Program-made: the position numbers and the translations under genes | In this document: positions 26,825 to 34,707 of the stretch, in pieces | Position numbering within the stretch: position 1 is the stretch's first letter | Layout: each line of letters begins with the position of its first letter | NCBI GenBank assembly: GCA_963777735.1 | Contig: CAVZRQ010000008.1 | Coordinates: 744,001-808,000 of the forward strand | Source: ZC4RG30 sp963777735 | GTDB taxonomy: Bacteria; Pseudomonadota; Gammaproteobacteria; Steroidobacterales; Steroidobacteraceae | DNA: 64,000 bases | Reading direction: 5' to 3' | The notes under the pieces: generated by a model | Database searches by the model: none | What the model saw: the letters and a program-made list of their open reading frames with translations, nothing else | What the model was told of the DNA's origin: nothing

Positions 26825-27814
26825 ATGTCGGCATTGAACACTGCTTTCCGCGACTTCCGGAAATCGCTCGCGGCCGTCGCCTTGCTCTGCTGCGCTTTCC
26901 CGGAGCATGCCCTTACAGCGGACTCCGCAAAGCCTGTCGTCCTCACGGGCATCCAGGCCACCTACTCACTGACGGTGGCGCTCACCACTGGCACACCCAT
27001 CCAGGTGCAGAACATTCCGGCCGATGGCAGGCAGTTGTTGCTGCAGAAGGACTACATCGCACGGCGCATGGAGGCGCTCGCGCCGCGATTTGCCGGTGCA
27101 ACGGCCGTTGTATCCCTGACCAATGCGCTGCCGGAAGATCCGCTGTTTCGTTTTGCCCGCGATGCGAACATCCGGATCGTGAACATCGATGCTGCCATTC
27201 CCTGGTCGCTGGACAAGCCGGGCGTTGCGCTCGCCGATTCGCCGGTTTCCAATGCCGCATGGAGCAAGGATGCGGAACCACCGGAAACTGCCACGGCTCC
27301 CTATTTCTGGCTCAGCGTGTCGAATGCCATCCGCATGGGCGACCTCATCGCCAGTGACCTGATCGCACTGTTCCCGGACTCAGCAGCCGCCATCAACAGG
27401 AATCTGGACGGACTCAAGCGCTCATTGCTGCAGCTGCGTGGCGAATACCAGGATCGGCTGATGGAAGTCGGCAGCGCAGATGTCTTCGCGTTGACCGGGG
27501 ATTTCGTCTACCTGACCAACGACATGGGGCTGCTGGTGGATGGTTATTTCATCAAACAGGATGTGCGCTGGACGAAGGCCGATCTGGAGGGGCTGACGAA
27601 GCACCTGCGCGACAGCCAGATCAAGGTGGTGCTGCACGAGTGGCTGCCGAGCGAGGCCATCCAGAACGCCGTGCGCGCTGCAGGCGCCAGGCTGGTGGTG
27701 CTCGATGCGGGAGACCCTGGCCTGGCAGTGGAGGGGTCACTGGCTGCGGATGGTCTGCAGCAGATACTGCGCAGCAATCTGGAAGCGATCCACGCTGCGC
27801 TCAAAGGCCCCTGA
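26825..27814 (+). CDS. ZnuA-like exported protein lacking the metal-binding histidines
   Basis: This 329-residue exported protein ends the operon. The ATG at 26825 opens a signal peptide (cleavage near EHALT); the open frame before it overlaps the permease and is a shadow. Its order of segments follows the cluster A-I binding fold, for example APYFWLSVSNAIRMGDLIA where ZnuA has DPHxWLSPxNA. At the positions of the ligand His it has Tyr, Gln/Asp-type and Thr residues, so the normal Zn site appears lost. It may act as an accessory or regulatory binding protein or bind a different ligand. The assignment is by motif order, so it needs structural support. Confidence 0.75.
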   Translation: MSALNTAFRDFRKSLAAVALLCCAFPEHALTADSAKPVVLTGIQATYSLTVALTTGTPIQVQNIPADGRQLLLQKDYIARRMEALAPRFAGATAVVSLTNALPEDPLFRFARDANIRIVNIDAAIPWSLDKPGVALADSPVSNAAWSKDAEPPETATAPYFWLSVSNAIRMGDLIASDLIALFPDSAAAINRNLDGLKRSLLQLRGEYQDRLMEVGSADVFALTGDFVYLTNDMGLLVDGYFIKQDVRWTKADLEGLTKHLRDSQIKVVLHEWLPSEAIQNAVRAAGARLVVLDAGDPGLAVEGSLAADGLQQILRSNLEAIHAALKGP

Positions 27815-27818
27815 AGAC

Positions 27819-27841
27819 CGGGCGCCTCAAGGCGGCGCCCG
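27819..27841. terminator. Hairpin after the metal-uptake operon
   Basis: CGGGCGCC (27819-27826) pairs perfectly with GGCGCCCG (27834-27841) across a seven-base loop, between convergent genes. No strong U-tract follows on either strand, so termination would be weak or Rho-assisted. Confidence 0.45.
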
Positions 27842-27860
27842 AAGCTCCACAAACTCCCGC

Positions 27861-28658
27861 TCAATAAACGATGGGCTTGCGGAACAGGTAAACGGACTGG
27901 TCCGTCTGGTCACGCTTGCCTGGCGCGTAGACCGACCAGGTCTTGTCGTCAGAGAGGTTCTCGAGCAGCCGGCTGTCTTCGACCAGTTCGAAGCCGTCGC
28001 CACTCACGTACTGGCGGACGATCGTCGGATCGATGCGGTGCAGTGGCAAGGTGTCGCGCAGGTCCACACCGAGCTTGCCGTTGTGATCGACGACGAGATA
28101 CGTGGCGCCCGGCCGCATCGCCTTGAAGAGCTTCGTGTGGAACACCGTGGTCTGGGTGCCACGAATCAGCATCTCGTGGATGTACCGGACGCTGATCACT
28201 ACATCGATGTTCTTCGGGAATTCGATCTTGTTGAAATCAACCGTCTCGTGCTGCGTGTTCGGATGGGCAGCGGCGAAGGCCTTGCTGGCCGCTCCGCCAT
28301 CCGGTTCGGTATCCGGCATGTCATACATGTAGACCATGCCCTTCGGGCCGACGATTTCAGAAAGGATGGTGCTGAAGTACTGGCCTACGGAGCCGAGCTC
28401 CACAACCCGGCTGCCTGCCTTGACGTTCGCCAGCCACAGCAATTCGCCCGGCTTGCGATCGGCGTCGCGCGCTTTCATCGCATCCGAGCGATTCGGCGAT
28501 TCCACAGCCTTGCGGACCACGGCCGGAACTTTCTTCTGCATGACATAGGGCTTGGCAGGCGCGGCAGGAGTTGCTTCACCGGCGATCGATGGCATCAGCC
28601 AGGCTGACGCGGCGAGAACCATGGTGGCGGCCATTTGCCGCTGCGTGAACCTGATCAT
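27861..28658 (-). CDS. Exported class I methyltransferase-like protein (A)
   Basis: This 265-residue protein has a signal peptide (about 25 residues, cleavage near SIAG). A SAM-methyltransferase-like Rossmann region follows: motif I-like SRVVELGSVGQYFSTIL, a later DVVISVRYIHEM, and LRPGATYLVVDHN-type strand and loop (here MRPGATYLVVDHN). The ATG at 28658 follows AGGGG; a longer upstream frame is unsupported. A similar protein is encoded divergently at 28920-29705. Both recall COG4798-type predicted methyltransferases. Because both appear exported and SAM is cytoplasmic, methyltransferase activity is doubtful. Confidence 0.78.
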   Translation of the reverse strand: MIRFTQRQMAATMVLAASAWLMPSIAGEATPAAPAKPYVMQKKVPAVVRKAVESPNRSDAMKARDADRKPGELLWLANVKAGSRVVELGSVGQYFSTILSEIVGPKGMVYMYDMPDTEPDGGAASKAFAAAHPNTQHETVDFNKIEFPKNIDVVISVRYIHEMLIRGTQTTVFHTKLFKAMRPGATYLVVDHNGKLGVDLRDTLPLHRIDPTIVRQYVSGDGFELVEDSRLLENLSDDKTWSVYAPGKRDQTDQSVYLFRKPIVY

Positions 28659-28919
28659 CGGGAACCCCTTTATTTCTGTAGAAGTCTGGGACGGAACAGC
28701 GCGCCGACCCTTGCCCAAGGATACGCGGGCGCCAGCTCCTGTGCATCCGGAAGACGCCCTTGATGGTAAAGCAATCGCGCGCATTTTCGCTGATCGGAGG
28801 TACCGGGAGGTGGCTGCCGCAACAGCGGTGCGCAGTCTTTCACCCACGGGCCCACTGGCGGCGAAGTCCGATAGACTCTGACGCCGGCAATGTTTGCCCC
28901 GAATTCCAGGAGATCCGAC

Positions 28920-29705
28920 ATGCACATGTCCAGAAACAGGTTGCTGGCCCTTTTCATGGCATTGACGGTGACCGCTCCCGCGCTGCATGCGCAGCAGGCA
29001 AGCCCCACGCCCTTCCAGCAGAGCGTTGCGAAAGCAATGCAGGGCGAAATCCGCACGCCCGAAGAACGCGCTCGCGATGTGAACCGCCTGCCGGTGGAGA
29101 TTCTTTCGTTCTTCCGGATGCGCGAGGACATGAAGGTCATCGAGGTGCTGCCCTCCGGCGGCTGGTTCACGAAGATCCTGGGGCCCGTTCTCAAGGACAA
29201 GGGCAAGCTCTACGTCACCCATCCTGCAGGCCGCTATGCAGACATGTTTCAGGCCACCGCAAAACTGCCCGGCATGGAGAAAGTGCAGCAGATCGGCTGG
29301 GGCGCCACGGGCGTGGCCAGCGGCGGCGCGTTTGGGCCCTCGGGAAAATGGGAGGTGGAGCCTGTCGATCTCGTGCTGACCTTCCGCAACTACCACAACT
29401 TTTCACCCGCAGATCGCGCGACGGTGAACCGCTCAACGTTTGATGCGCTCAAGCCAGGCGGCTACTACGGCATTGTCGACCACACCCGTCGGCACAACGA
29501 GCCCACCACGCGCGAGAACGGCCGCCGCGTTGACCCGGTGATGGTGATCAAGGAAGTCCAGGAGGCCGGATTCGAGCTGGTGGATTTCAGCAATCTTTAC
29601 TTCAAGCCGACCGATGCGCTGGCGCTTGAAGTAGGCAACCCGGCGGTGAATGACCGCACGGATCGCGTTGCCTTGCTGTTCAGGAAACCGGAGCGCAGCC
29701 GCTGA
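28920..29705 (+). CDS. Exported class I methyltransferase-like protein (B)
   Basis: This 261-residue relative of the divergent protein has a signal peptide ending PALHAQ. Its core contains KVIEVLPSGGWFTKIL (motif I position), DLVLTFRNYHNF and LKPGGYYGIVDHTRR. The ATG at 28920 has AGGAG seven bases upstream. The two genes are separated by 261 bases that should hold divergent promoters; I see no clear operator there. The order and lengths match between the pair, but sequence identity is modest, pointing to old duplication. Substrate and cofactor are unknown. Confidence 0.78.
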   Translation: MHMSRNRLLALFMALTVTAPALHAQQASPTPFQQSVAKAMQGEIRTPEERARDVNRLPVEILSFFRMREDMKVIEVLPSGGWFTKILGPVLKDKGKLYVTHPAGRYADMFQATAKLPGMEKVQQIGWGATGVASGGAFGPSGKWEVEPVDLVLTFRNYHNFSPADRATVNRSTFDALKPGGYYGIVDHTRRHNEPTTRENGRRVDPVMVIKEVQEAGFELVDFSNLYFKPTDALALEVGNPAVNDRTDRVALLFRKPERSR

Positions 29706-29712
29706 TACTGAT

Positions 29713-29745
29713 CCCGGTCAGGGAAGCACCAGCTTCATGACCGGG
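29713..29745. terminator. Inverted repeat between convergent genes
   Basis: CCCGGTCA (29713-29720) pairs exactly with TGACCGGG (29738-29745) across 17 bases, at the ends of the methyltransferase-like gene and the GH43 gene. It may stop transcription from both sides, though no U-tract is present. Confidence 0.4.
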
Positions 29746-31366
29746 CCTGGTCGTGTTCCAGGTATTCGAAGAACTCGAAGTCCGCAGGTTGCCGCCGGCC
29801 GCTGATGTCGTGACAGGCCATGCCGACGAATGCGCCGGTGAAGCTCTTGGAGTAGCCCCTGCCCGCCTCGTCCGAGATGACCGAATAGTCGAGCAAACCT
29901 TCATGGGTGGTCCACCGCTCGCCATCCAGCGACCATGAGAAACGCAGCGAAGCGAAGTCCACTTCGGCACGCAACCAGATCGCCTGCCCCCGAGGTAACG
30001 CAATGTGCTTCGCGGACTCGATGGGGTACACCATGTTGAACCGCTCTTCACCCAGGCAGCTGATGATGGACAGGTACTTTTCTCCATCGTCGGTGTTGCT
30101 GATGTTCAGGTAGTGGAACTTCTGCGCGCTGTAGTAGCAGATCAGCCCGGCAGCCTGCTGCAGCGAATCGGGTTCGAACTCCACCTTGGTGGTCGCGGTG
30201 AAGCAGAACGCCTGTTGGCGCCTTGCAATCAACGACTGGCGAAACCATGAGCCGAATGATTCGGCGCCGAAGAGGCGCAACCTTCCCGGCCGAGCCCGCA
30301 GGGAATAGAGTTTTTCATCCCAGGGATAACGCAGCCAGCTGAAATCAATCGGCAGGCGATCGGAGTCGAACCGCGTCATCGCCGGGACCTTCGGCCAGGG
30401 ATGCAGTGGAAGATCCGGCGCCGGCGTCTGTAGATCCGGCGTGTTGCTGCCATTGGCCAGCCGCAGCCACCCGTCTTCGGTCCAGAATGCTTTCTGGATC
30501 GCGGTCTCGCGCCCCAGCGGGCAACGCTGTTGGTCCGATTTCGAATGCAGCGAGAGCGGGCGACCGCAGAGATGGACGATGTAGTGCTCGCCGTTCTGCG
30601 TCTCCACCCAGTCGCCATGGCCCGCGCGCTGCAACGGCTGCTGCGGAGCATCCTTGGAGGTGATGATGTGCTTGATGGGATCCACTTCGTAGGGTCCCGC
30701 GAGTTGCCGCGAGCGGGCCATGGTCACTGCGTGGGTGTAGCCCGTACCTCCTTCCGCCGTCATCAGGTAGTAGTACCCGTTGCGCTTGTAGATATGCGGC
30801 CCCTCGGTGACGCGCAGCTCCGTGCCCCGGAATATGTTGCGGATCGGCCCGACCAGGCGCCGCGCTGCATGGTCGTATTCCTGCAGCGGGATGCCATTGA
30901 ACGGGTGCCGGCCCGGATGAAACTCCCACTCCATGTTGACGAGCCACTTGCGCCCGTCATCGTCGTGGAAGAGCGAGGCATCAAAACCGCTGCTGTTCAG
31001 GTACACCGGATCCGACCAGTGTCCATCGATGGTGGCGCAGGTGGTCAAATAGTTGTGCGTGTCCTTGAAGCTGCCTTCGTGGCGCTTCACGTCGGTGTAG
31101 ATCAGCCAGAACAGCCCGTCGGCGTAAGTAAGGCACGGCGCCCAGATACCGCATGAGTCCGGATTGCCACGCATGTCCAGCAGCTCGGCACGGTCCAGCG
31201 GATGCGAGATGAGACGCCAGTTGACCAGATCGCGCGAGTGGTGGATCTGCACGCCCGGATACCACTCGAAGGTCGAGGTGGCGATGTAGTAGTCATCACC
31301 CACGCGCACGATCGATGGATCCGGATTGAATCCGGGCAGGATGGGATTGGTGATCGTGCGGCTCAC
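29735..31366 (-). CDS. Glycoside hydrolase family 43 beta-xylosidase
   Basis: This 543-residue enzyme has no signal peptide and so should act in the cytoplasm on imported xylo-oligosaccharides. The GH43 catalytic residues are visible as D16 (NPDPSIVR), D129 (GFDASLFHDDDG) and E188 (VTEGPHIYK), in the spacing of XynB-type beta-xylosidases. The C-terminal half is the usual beta-sandwich domain (DFSWLRYPWDEKLY onward). The GTG start at 31366 overlaps the transporter stop as GTGA; an upstream ATG in the transporter gene is a shadow. It is the last gene of a three-gene xylan operon. Arabinofuranosidase side activity is possible. Confidence 0.92.
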   Translation of the reverse strand: MSRTITNPILPGFNPDPSIVRVGDDYYIATSTFEWYPGVQIHHSRDLVNWRLISHPLDRAELLDMRGNPDSCGIWAPCLTYADGLFWLIYTDVKRHEGSFKDTHNYLTTCATIDGHWSDPVYLNSSGFDASLFHDDDGRKWLVNMEWEFHPGRHPFNGIPLQEYDHAARRLVGPIRNIFRGTELRVTEGPHIYKRNGYYYLMTAEGGTGYTHAVTMARSRQLAGPYEVDPIKHIITSKDAPQQPLQRAGHGDWVETQNGEHYIVHLCGRPLSLHSKSDQQRCPLGRETAIQKAFWTEDGWLRLANGSNTPDLQTPAPDLPLHPWPKVPAMTRFDSDRLPIDFSWLRYPWDEKLYSLRARPGRLRLFGAESFGSWFRQSLIARRQQAFCFTATTKVEFEPDSLQQAAGLICYYSAQKFHYLNISNTDDGEKYLSIISCLGEERFNMVYPIESAKHIALPRGQAIWLRAEVDFASLRFSWSLDGERWTTHEGLLDYSVISDEAGRGYSKSFTGAFVGMACHDISGRRQPADFEFFEYLEHDQARS

Positions 31367-32751
31367 GGCGAGACTCCTGCTGCAATCCGGCCCTGCCAGC
31401 CGCGAGTAAGACGGTAGAAATGCAGGCAAATCAGCACCACCGTTGCGGCAACGATGGAACTGCCGGCAAAGGCCACCATGATGCCGGTGAGGGCACGGTC
31501 AGTCTGTTCGACATTGGGCTGGTAACCAAACCACGCCAGCATGATGCCGGTCACGAACGTGCCGAAGGCATTGCCGAGCTTGAGAACGAACAGATGACCT
31601 GCGCAGAACATGGCCATGGCGCCCTTGCCCATTCTCTTCACTCCGTAGTCGACGGTATCCGGCACGGTGGAGAACAGCATCGGGATGAACATCATGTGGA
31701 TGAAATTGGCGCACATGAGGATGATCAGCGCCGCGAGCACCGCATCGCGCGGAATCAGCAGCAACACCACGTTGATCGTGATGGTGCCCACCAATGCCAT
31801 CCGCATCAACCTGACCTTGCATATCGAGCGGACCAGATAGTTGGCGGTGATGGCCCCGCCCACGCCCGCGAGCATGGTCAGGCTCAGGAAGGCGGACAAC
31901 TTGGAAGACGTGCTGCCCATGAACCAGGCCAGCCAGGACGGAAGGTGATCCGTAATCAGGTAGTAGTTGACGAAATAGGGCTTGGCGGACCCTTGCATCG
32001 CGCCGCGCGTCATGATGAACAGCGTCGCGATCGCGATGATGATCCACTGCGAATTGGTGAACATGGCACCCGCATCCGCCCATGCGCTGCGTTTGGGTCC
32101 TTGCGCATCGGGATACACATGCTCGCGAGTGAGGAGGAAACACAGGAAGAAACAGGCCACAGCAACCATCGCGAGAATCGCCACTGCAAAGGGAAATCCG
32201 AGCTGATAGTCCTGCGGCGTATCGCCGCCACCCAGGAGCTTGGCCAGCGGGAAGATGGAAGCGGTCACCAGGAACCCGCCCACCATCGCCATGGCAAATC
32301 GCCACGTCTGCAGGTTGCCGCGCTCCTCGCTGTCGCCCGTCATCACGCCACCCAGGGCCGAATAAGGCACGTTGACGACGCTGTAGGCGACCATGAGCAG
32401 CGCGAAGCTGATGTACGCGTAAACCAGCTTGGTGCCTACGCTCGCATCTGGCGTGTAGAAGGCTGCCACGGCCAGTGCGCCGTAAGGTATGGCAGCCCAC
32501 AGCATCCATGGACGGTAGCGCCCCCATCTGGTCCGCGTGCGATCTGCCAGTCCACCAATCACGGGATCGATGATCGCGTCGGCGGCCCGCACTATCAGGA
32601 TCAGAAAACTGGCCGCGGCCACTTCAATGCCATACACATCCGTGTAGAAGTACAGCAGGATATTGATGACCGCCTGGTAGACGATGTTGCTGGCAGTATC
32701 GCCAAGGCCGAAGCCCAGCTTCTCGCGAATCGTCAGGTTCTGTTTGGTCAT
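31363..32751 (-). CDS. GPH-family sugar:cation symporter (xyloside type)
   Basis: This 462-residue inner-membrane protein has about 12 hydrophobic segments. The N-terminal LGFGLGDTASNIVYQAV and the following DAIIDPVIGGLADRTRTRWGRYRPWML are hallmark blocks of the glycoside-pentoside-hexuronide symporters. Relatives such as XynP/YicJ import xylosides or xylobiose with Na+ or H+. It overlaps the xylanase gene at its start (ATGA) and the GH43 gene at its end (GTGA). So it brings oligosaccharides from the extracellular xylanase to the cytoplasmic xylosidase. Confidence 0.93.
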   Translation of the reverse strand: MTKQNLTIREKLGFGLGDTASNIVYQAVINILLYFYTDVYGIEVAAASFLILIVRAADAIIDPVIGGLADRTRTRWGRYRPWMLWAAIPYGALAVAAFYTPDASVGTKLVYAYISFALLMVAYSVVNVPYSALGGVMTGDSEERGNLQTWRFAMAMVGGFLVTASIFPLAKLLGGGDTPQDYQLGFPFAVAILAMVAVACFFLCFLLTREHVYPDAQGPKRSAWADAGAMFTNSQWIIIAIATLFIMTRGAMQGSAKPYFVNYYLITDHLPSWLAWFMGSTSSKLSAFLSLTMLAGVGGAITANYLVRSICKVRLMRMALVGTITINVVLLLIPRDAVLAALIILMCANFIHMMFIPMLFSTVPDTVDYGVKRMGKGAMAMFCAGHLFVLKLGNAFGTFVTGIMLAWFGYQPNVEQTDRALTGIMVAFAGSSIVAATVVLICLHFYRLTRGWQGRIAAGVSP

Positions 32752-33926
32752 GCTTCATTCCGTCCGAGTGTCATCAACCGGCGATGTGCCGGTTTGGGTT
32801 TCATGTTGCGGTCAAAGAGCAGCGGGTAATTGGTGCGACCCCGGATGGGAAAATCGTTCTTCCACGAGACCCCATCGTGCAGGCCCCAGAGAGTCACGCG
32901 CTTCACGTTGCTGCGATGGCGCAGCAGGATCCTGAACACCTGCTCATAGCGAGCTGCGAGCTTCTCCTGCACTGCGTCGGGCAATCCCTGCGGCCAGGGG
33001 TCGTTCTCGCGCGAATAGGCAAAGCGGTTGGAGATCTCGGCGCTCTGCTGGTTGGGATTCGGCAATACATCGATGTCCAGTTCCGTGACATGCACTTCCA
33101 GCCCCATGGCAGCGTAGGCCGCAATGCTGCGTTCCCATTCCTCGAGATCCGGGTAATCGAGACCAAGATGGCCCTGCAACCCCACCCCATCGATGGGGAC
33201 ACCGCGATCGAGGTAATCCCGCAGCACCTTCACCAGGAAGGCCCGCTTCTGCGGGTTGTGCATGTTGTAATCGTTGTAGAGCAGCTTCGCTGCCGGATCG
33301 GCCGCGCGCGCGAAACGGAAGGCCCGCTCCATGAAATCTTCGCCGATGATCTGCAGCCACTGCGAACGACGCCAGCCGTTGCCTTCGTCGACCGCTTCGT
33401 TGACGACATCCCAGGCCTGCACTCGCCCTTTGTATCGTCCAGCGAGCGTGGCGATATGCTCCTGCATCCTGGCGAGCAGTGCCTCGCGGGAAAGCCTGCT
33501 GCCATCGGCTCCGTTGAACACGCTGGCAGGGACCTGTGAATGCCAGACCAGCGTGTGACCCAGCACGTACATGTCGTGCTTCCTCGCGAAATCAACCAGC
33601 CGGTCTGCACGTTCCCAGCGCCAGTTGACGCCATCCGGCCGGATCACACCCCACTTCATGGCGTTCTCGGCCGTCACGGAACTGAACTCGCGCGCGATCA
33701 GATCCAGATCTGCGGGAATCTGATTGTCGAGAGTCTGGTTGCTGACCGCGACGCCGATGCGGAAGGCATTACGCCAGGCCGCCGCAAGCCCAGAGGGTTG
33801 CACCGTTTGTGCGGCGCTGCCCATTCCGGATAATCCGAGGCCGCCAATGGCGAGACCACTGCGGATGATTTCCCGGCGGGTCAACGTGACCGGAAGTTCG
33901 GGGGACCCGTACTGGCCTGGTGACAT
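32748..33926 (-). CDS. Glycoside hydrolase family 10 endo-1,4-beta-xylanase, Tat-exported
   Basis: This 392-residue enzyme has a twin-arginine signal (LTRREIIRSGLAIGGLGL). It is followed by a GH10 barrel with acid/base E177 (WDVVNEAVD) and nucleophile E282 (HVTELDIDV); the HTLVWHSQVP block is also present. It cuts the xylan backbone outside the cytoplasm. The ATG at 33926 follows AGGGAAG; an ATG six codons upstream is possible, while the longer frame is not. It is the first gene of the operon with the symporter and GH43 genes. No carbohydrate-binding module is present. Confidence 0.92.
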   Translation of the reverse strand: MSPGQYGSPELPVTLTRREIIRSGLAIGGLGLSGMGSAAQTVQPSGLAAAWRNAFRIGVAVSNQTLDNQIPADLDLIAREFSSVTAENAMKWGVIRPDGVNWRWERADRLVDFARKHDMYVLGHTLVWHSQVPASVFNGADGSRLSREALLARMQEHIATLAGRYKGRVQAWDVVNEAVDEGNGWRRSQWLQIIGEDFMERAFRFARAADPAAKLLYNDYNMHNPQKRAFLVKVLRDYLDRGVPIDGVGLQGHLGLDYPDLEEWERSIAAYAAMGLEVHVTELDIDVLPNPNQQSAEISNRFAYSRENDPWPQGLPDAVQEKLAARYEQVFRILLRHRSNVKRVTLWGLHDGVSWKNDFPIRGRTNYPLLFDRNMKPKPAHRRLMTLGRNEA

Positions 33927-34077
33927 GCTGCTTCCCTGAATCATTATTCTGTTCCGGGCCACAGCGGCACCCCTGCCCTGGAAACTTCGGCGAGCATACG
34001 GTGTGCGGCAACGCCGCTGCAATGCTGATACCCCGACTATCACCGTTCTGGATATAGGTGCCGGATTGGGTGTTACT

Positions 34078-34099
34078 CTCCGACGAAGAGACATCGGAG
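34078..34099 (+). promoter_or_regulatory. Leader hairpin covering a ribosome-binding site
   Basis: CTCCGA (34078-34083) pairs with TCGGAG (34094-34099). The right arm contains GGAG, the probable ribosome-binding site of the gene starting at 34107. The stem is only 6 bp, so a regulatory effect is uncertain. Confidence 0.3.
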
Positions 34100-34106
34100 A
34101 ACAATC

Positions 34107-34655
34107 ATGCGAAAAGCGCTCTACGGATTCATCGGTGGCATCCTGATTGCCGGCGTCGTGTGGGGCGCCGCCACCGTTGCCTATGATCGCAACTATGCGG
34201 CCGACCGCGCCGAGATCGAAGATCTGCAGTCCCGATACCTGTTCGCGCTCGACTGGCAGAAGCCCGAAGTCTATGCCAGCACCTTCACCGAAGACGGCGT
34301 GCTGGTCTGGGCAGGTGGCACCGTGAAGGGTCGCGAGGCCATCGTGAAAGAGATGTACGGCGCGAAAGAAGCCGATGCGAAGGTCGCGGCAAACGACGCG
34401 CCTTTACGCCCTGCGCGACGCCGGCATTTTGTTTCCAATCTGGTGGTGCGCATCGACGGCAATCGGGCCACCGCACGGGCTTTCTGGTTCGAATTCAACA
34501 ACGACAACGGCGACCGCAAGCCGTATCTCGGTGCTTATGGGCACTATCAGGACGAACTGCGCCGCGTGGATGGTCGCTGGCTGTTCAGCCACAAACAGAT
34601 CTTCAATGAGCAGCGCGAGAGCATGGCCGCGACGGACGTGAACCCGGCCTGGTGA
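34107..34655 (+). CDS. Membrane-anchored NTF2-like (SnoaL-type) protein
   Basis: This 182-residue protein has an N-terminal membrane segment (GFIGGILIAGVVWGAATVA). An NTF2-like fold follows: an initial helix (RAEIEDLQSRYLFALDWQ), ASTFTEDGVLVW, VKGREAIV, HFVSNLVVRIDG and a final HYQDELRRVDGRWLFSHK. Members act as dehydratases, isomerases or ligand-binding proteins on aromatic or polyketide-like compounds. It is divergent from the xylan operon and convergent with a minus-strand cluster that carries another NTF2-like protein (35869-36378). Confidence 0.84.
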   Translation: MRKALYGFIGGILIAGVVWGAATVAYDRNYAADRAEIEDLQSRYLFALDWQKPEVYASTFTEDGVLVWAGGTVKGREAIVKEMYGAKEADAKVAANDAPLRPARRRHFVSNLVVRIDGNRATARAFWFEFNNDNGDRKPYLGAYGHYQDELRRVDGRWLFSHKQIFNEQRESMAATDVNPAW

Positions 34656-34658
34656 AGG

Positions 34659-34690
34659 GCCCGCACCCGGCAGGATTGCCGGATGCGGGC
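34659..34690. terminator. Hairpin between convergent genes
   Basis: GCCCGCACCCGGCA and TGCCGGATGCGGGC pair over 14 positions with one mismatch across a GGAT loop. No U-tract follows. It lies between the NTF2-like gene and the alpha/beta hydrolase gene and probably marks both 3' ends. Confidence 0.5.
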
Positions 34691-34707
34691 TTCAACAAGG
34701 CTGTTGT

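Noticed and set aside
28659..28919. Possible small gene between the methyltransferase-like genes
   Set aside because: The open frames have no ribosome-binding site or family motif; the stretch is best seen as a divergent promoter region.
31420..32829. 469-codon plus-strand frame opposite the sugar symporter gene
   Set aside because: It is rich in His, Gln and Arg as expected of the antisense of a membrane protein gene.
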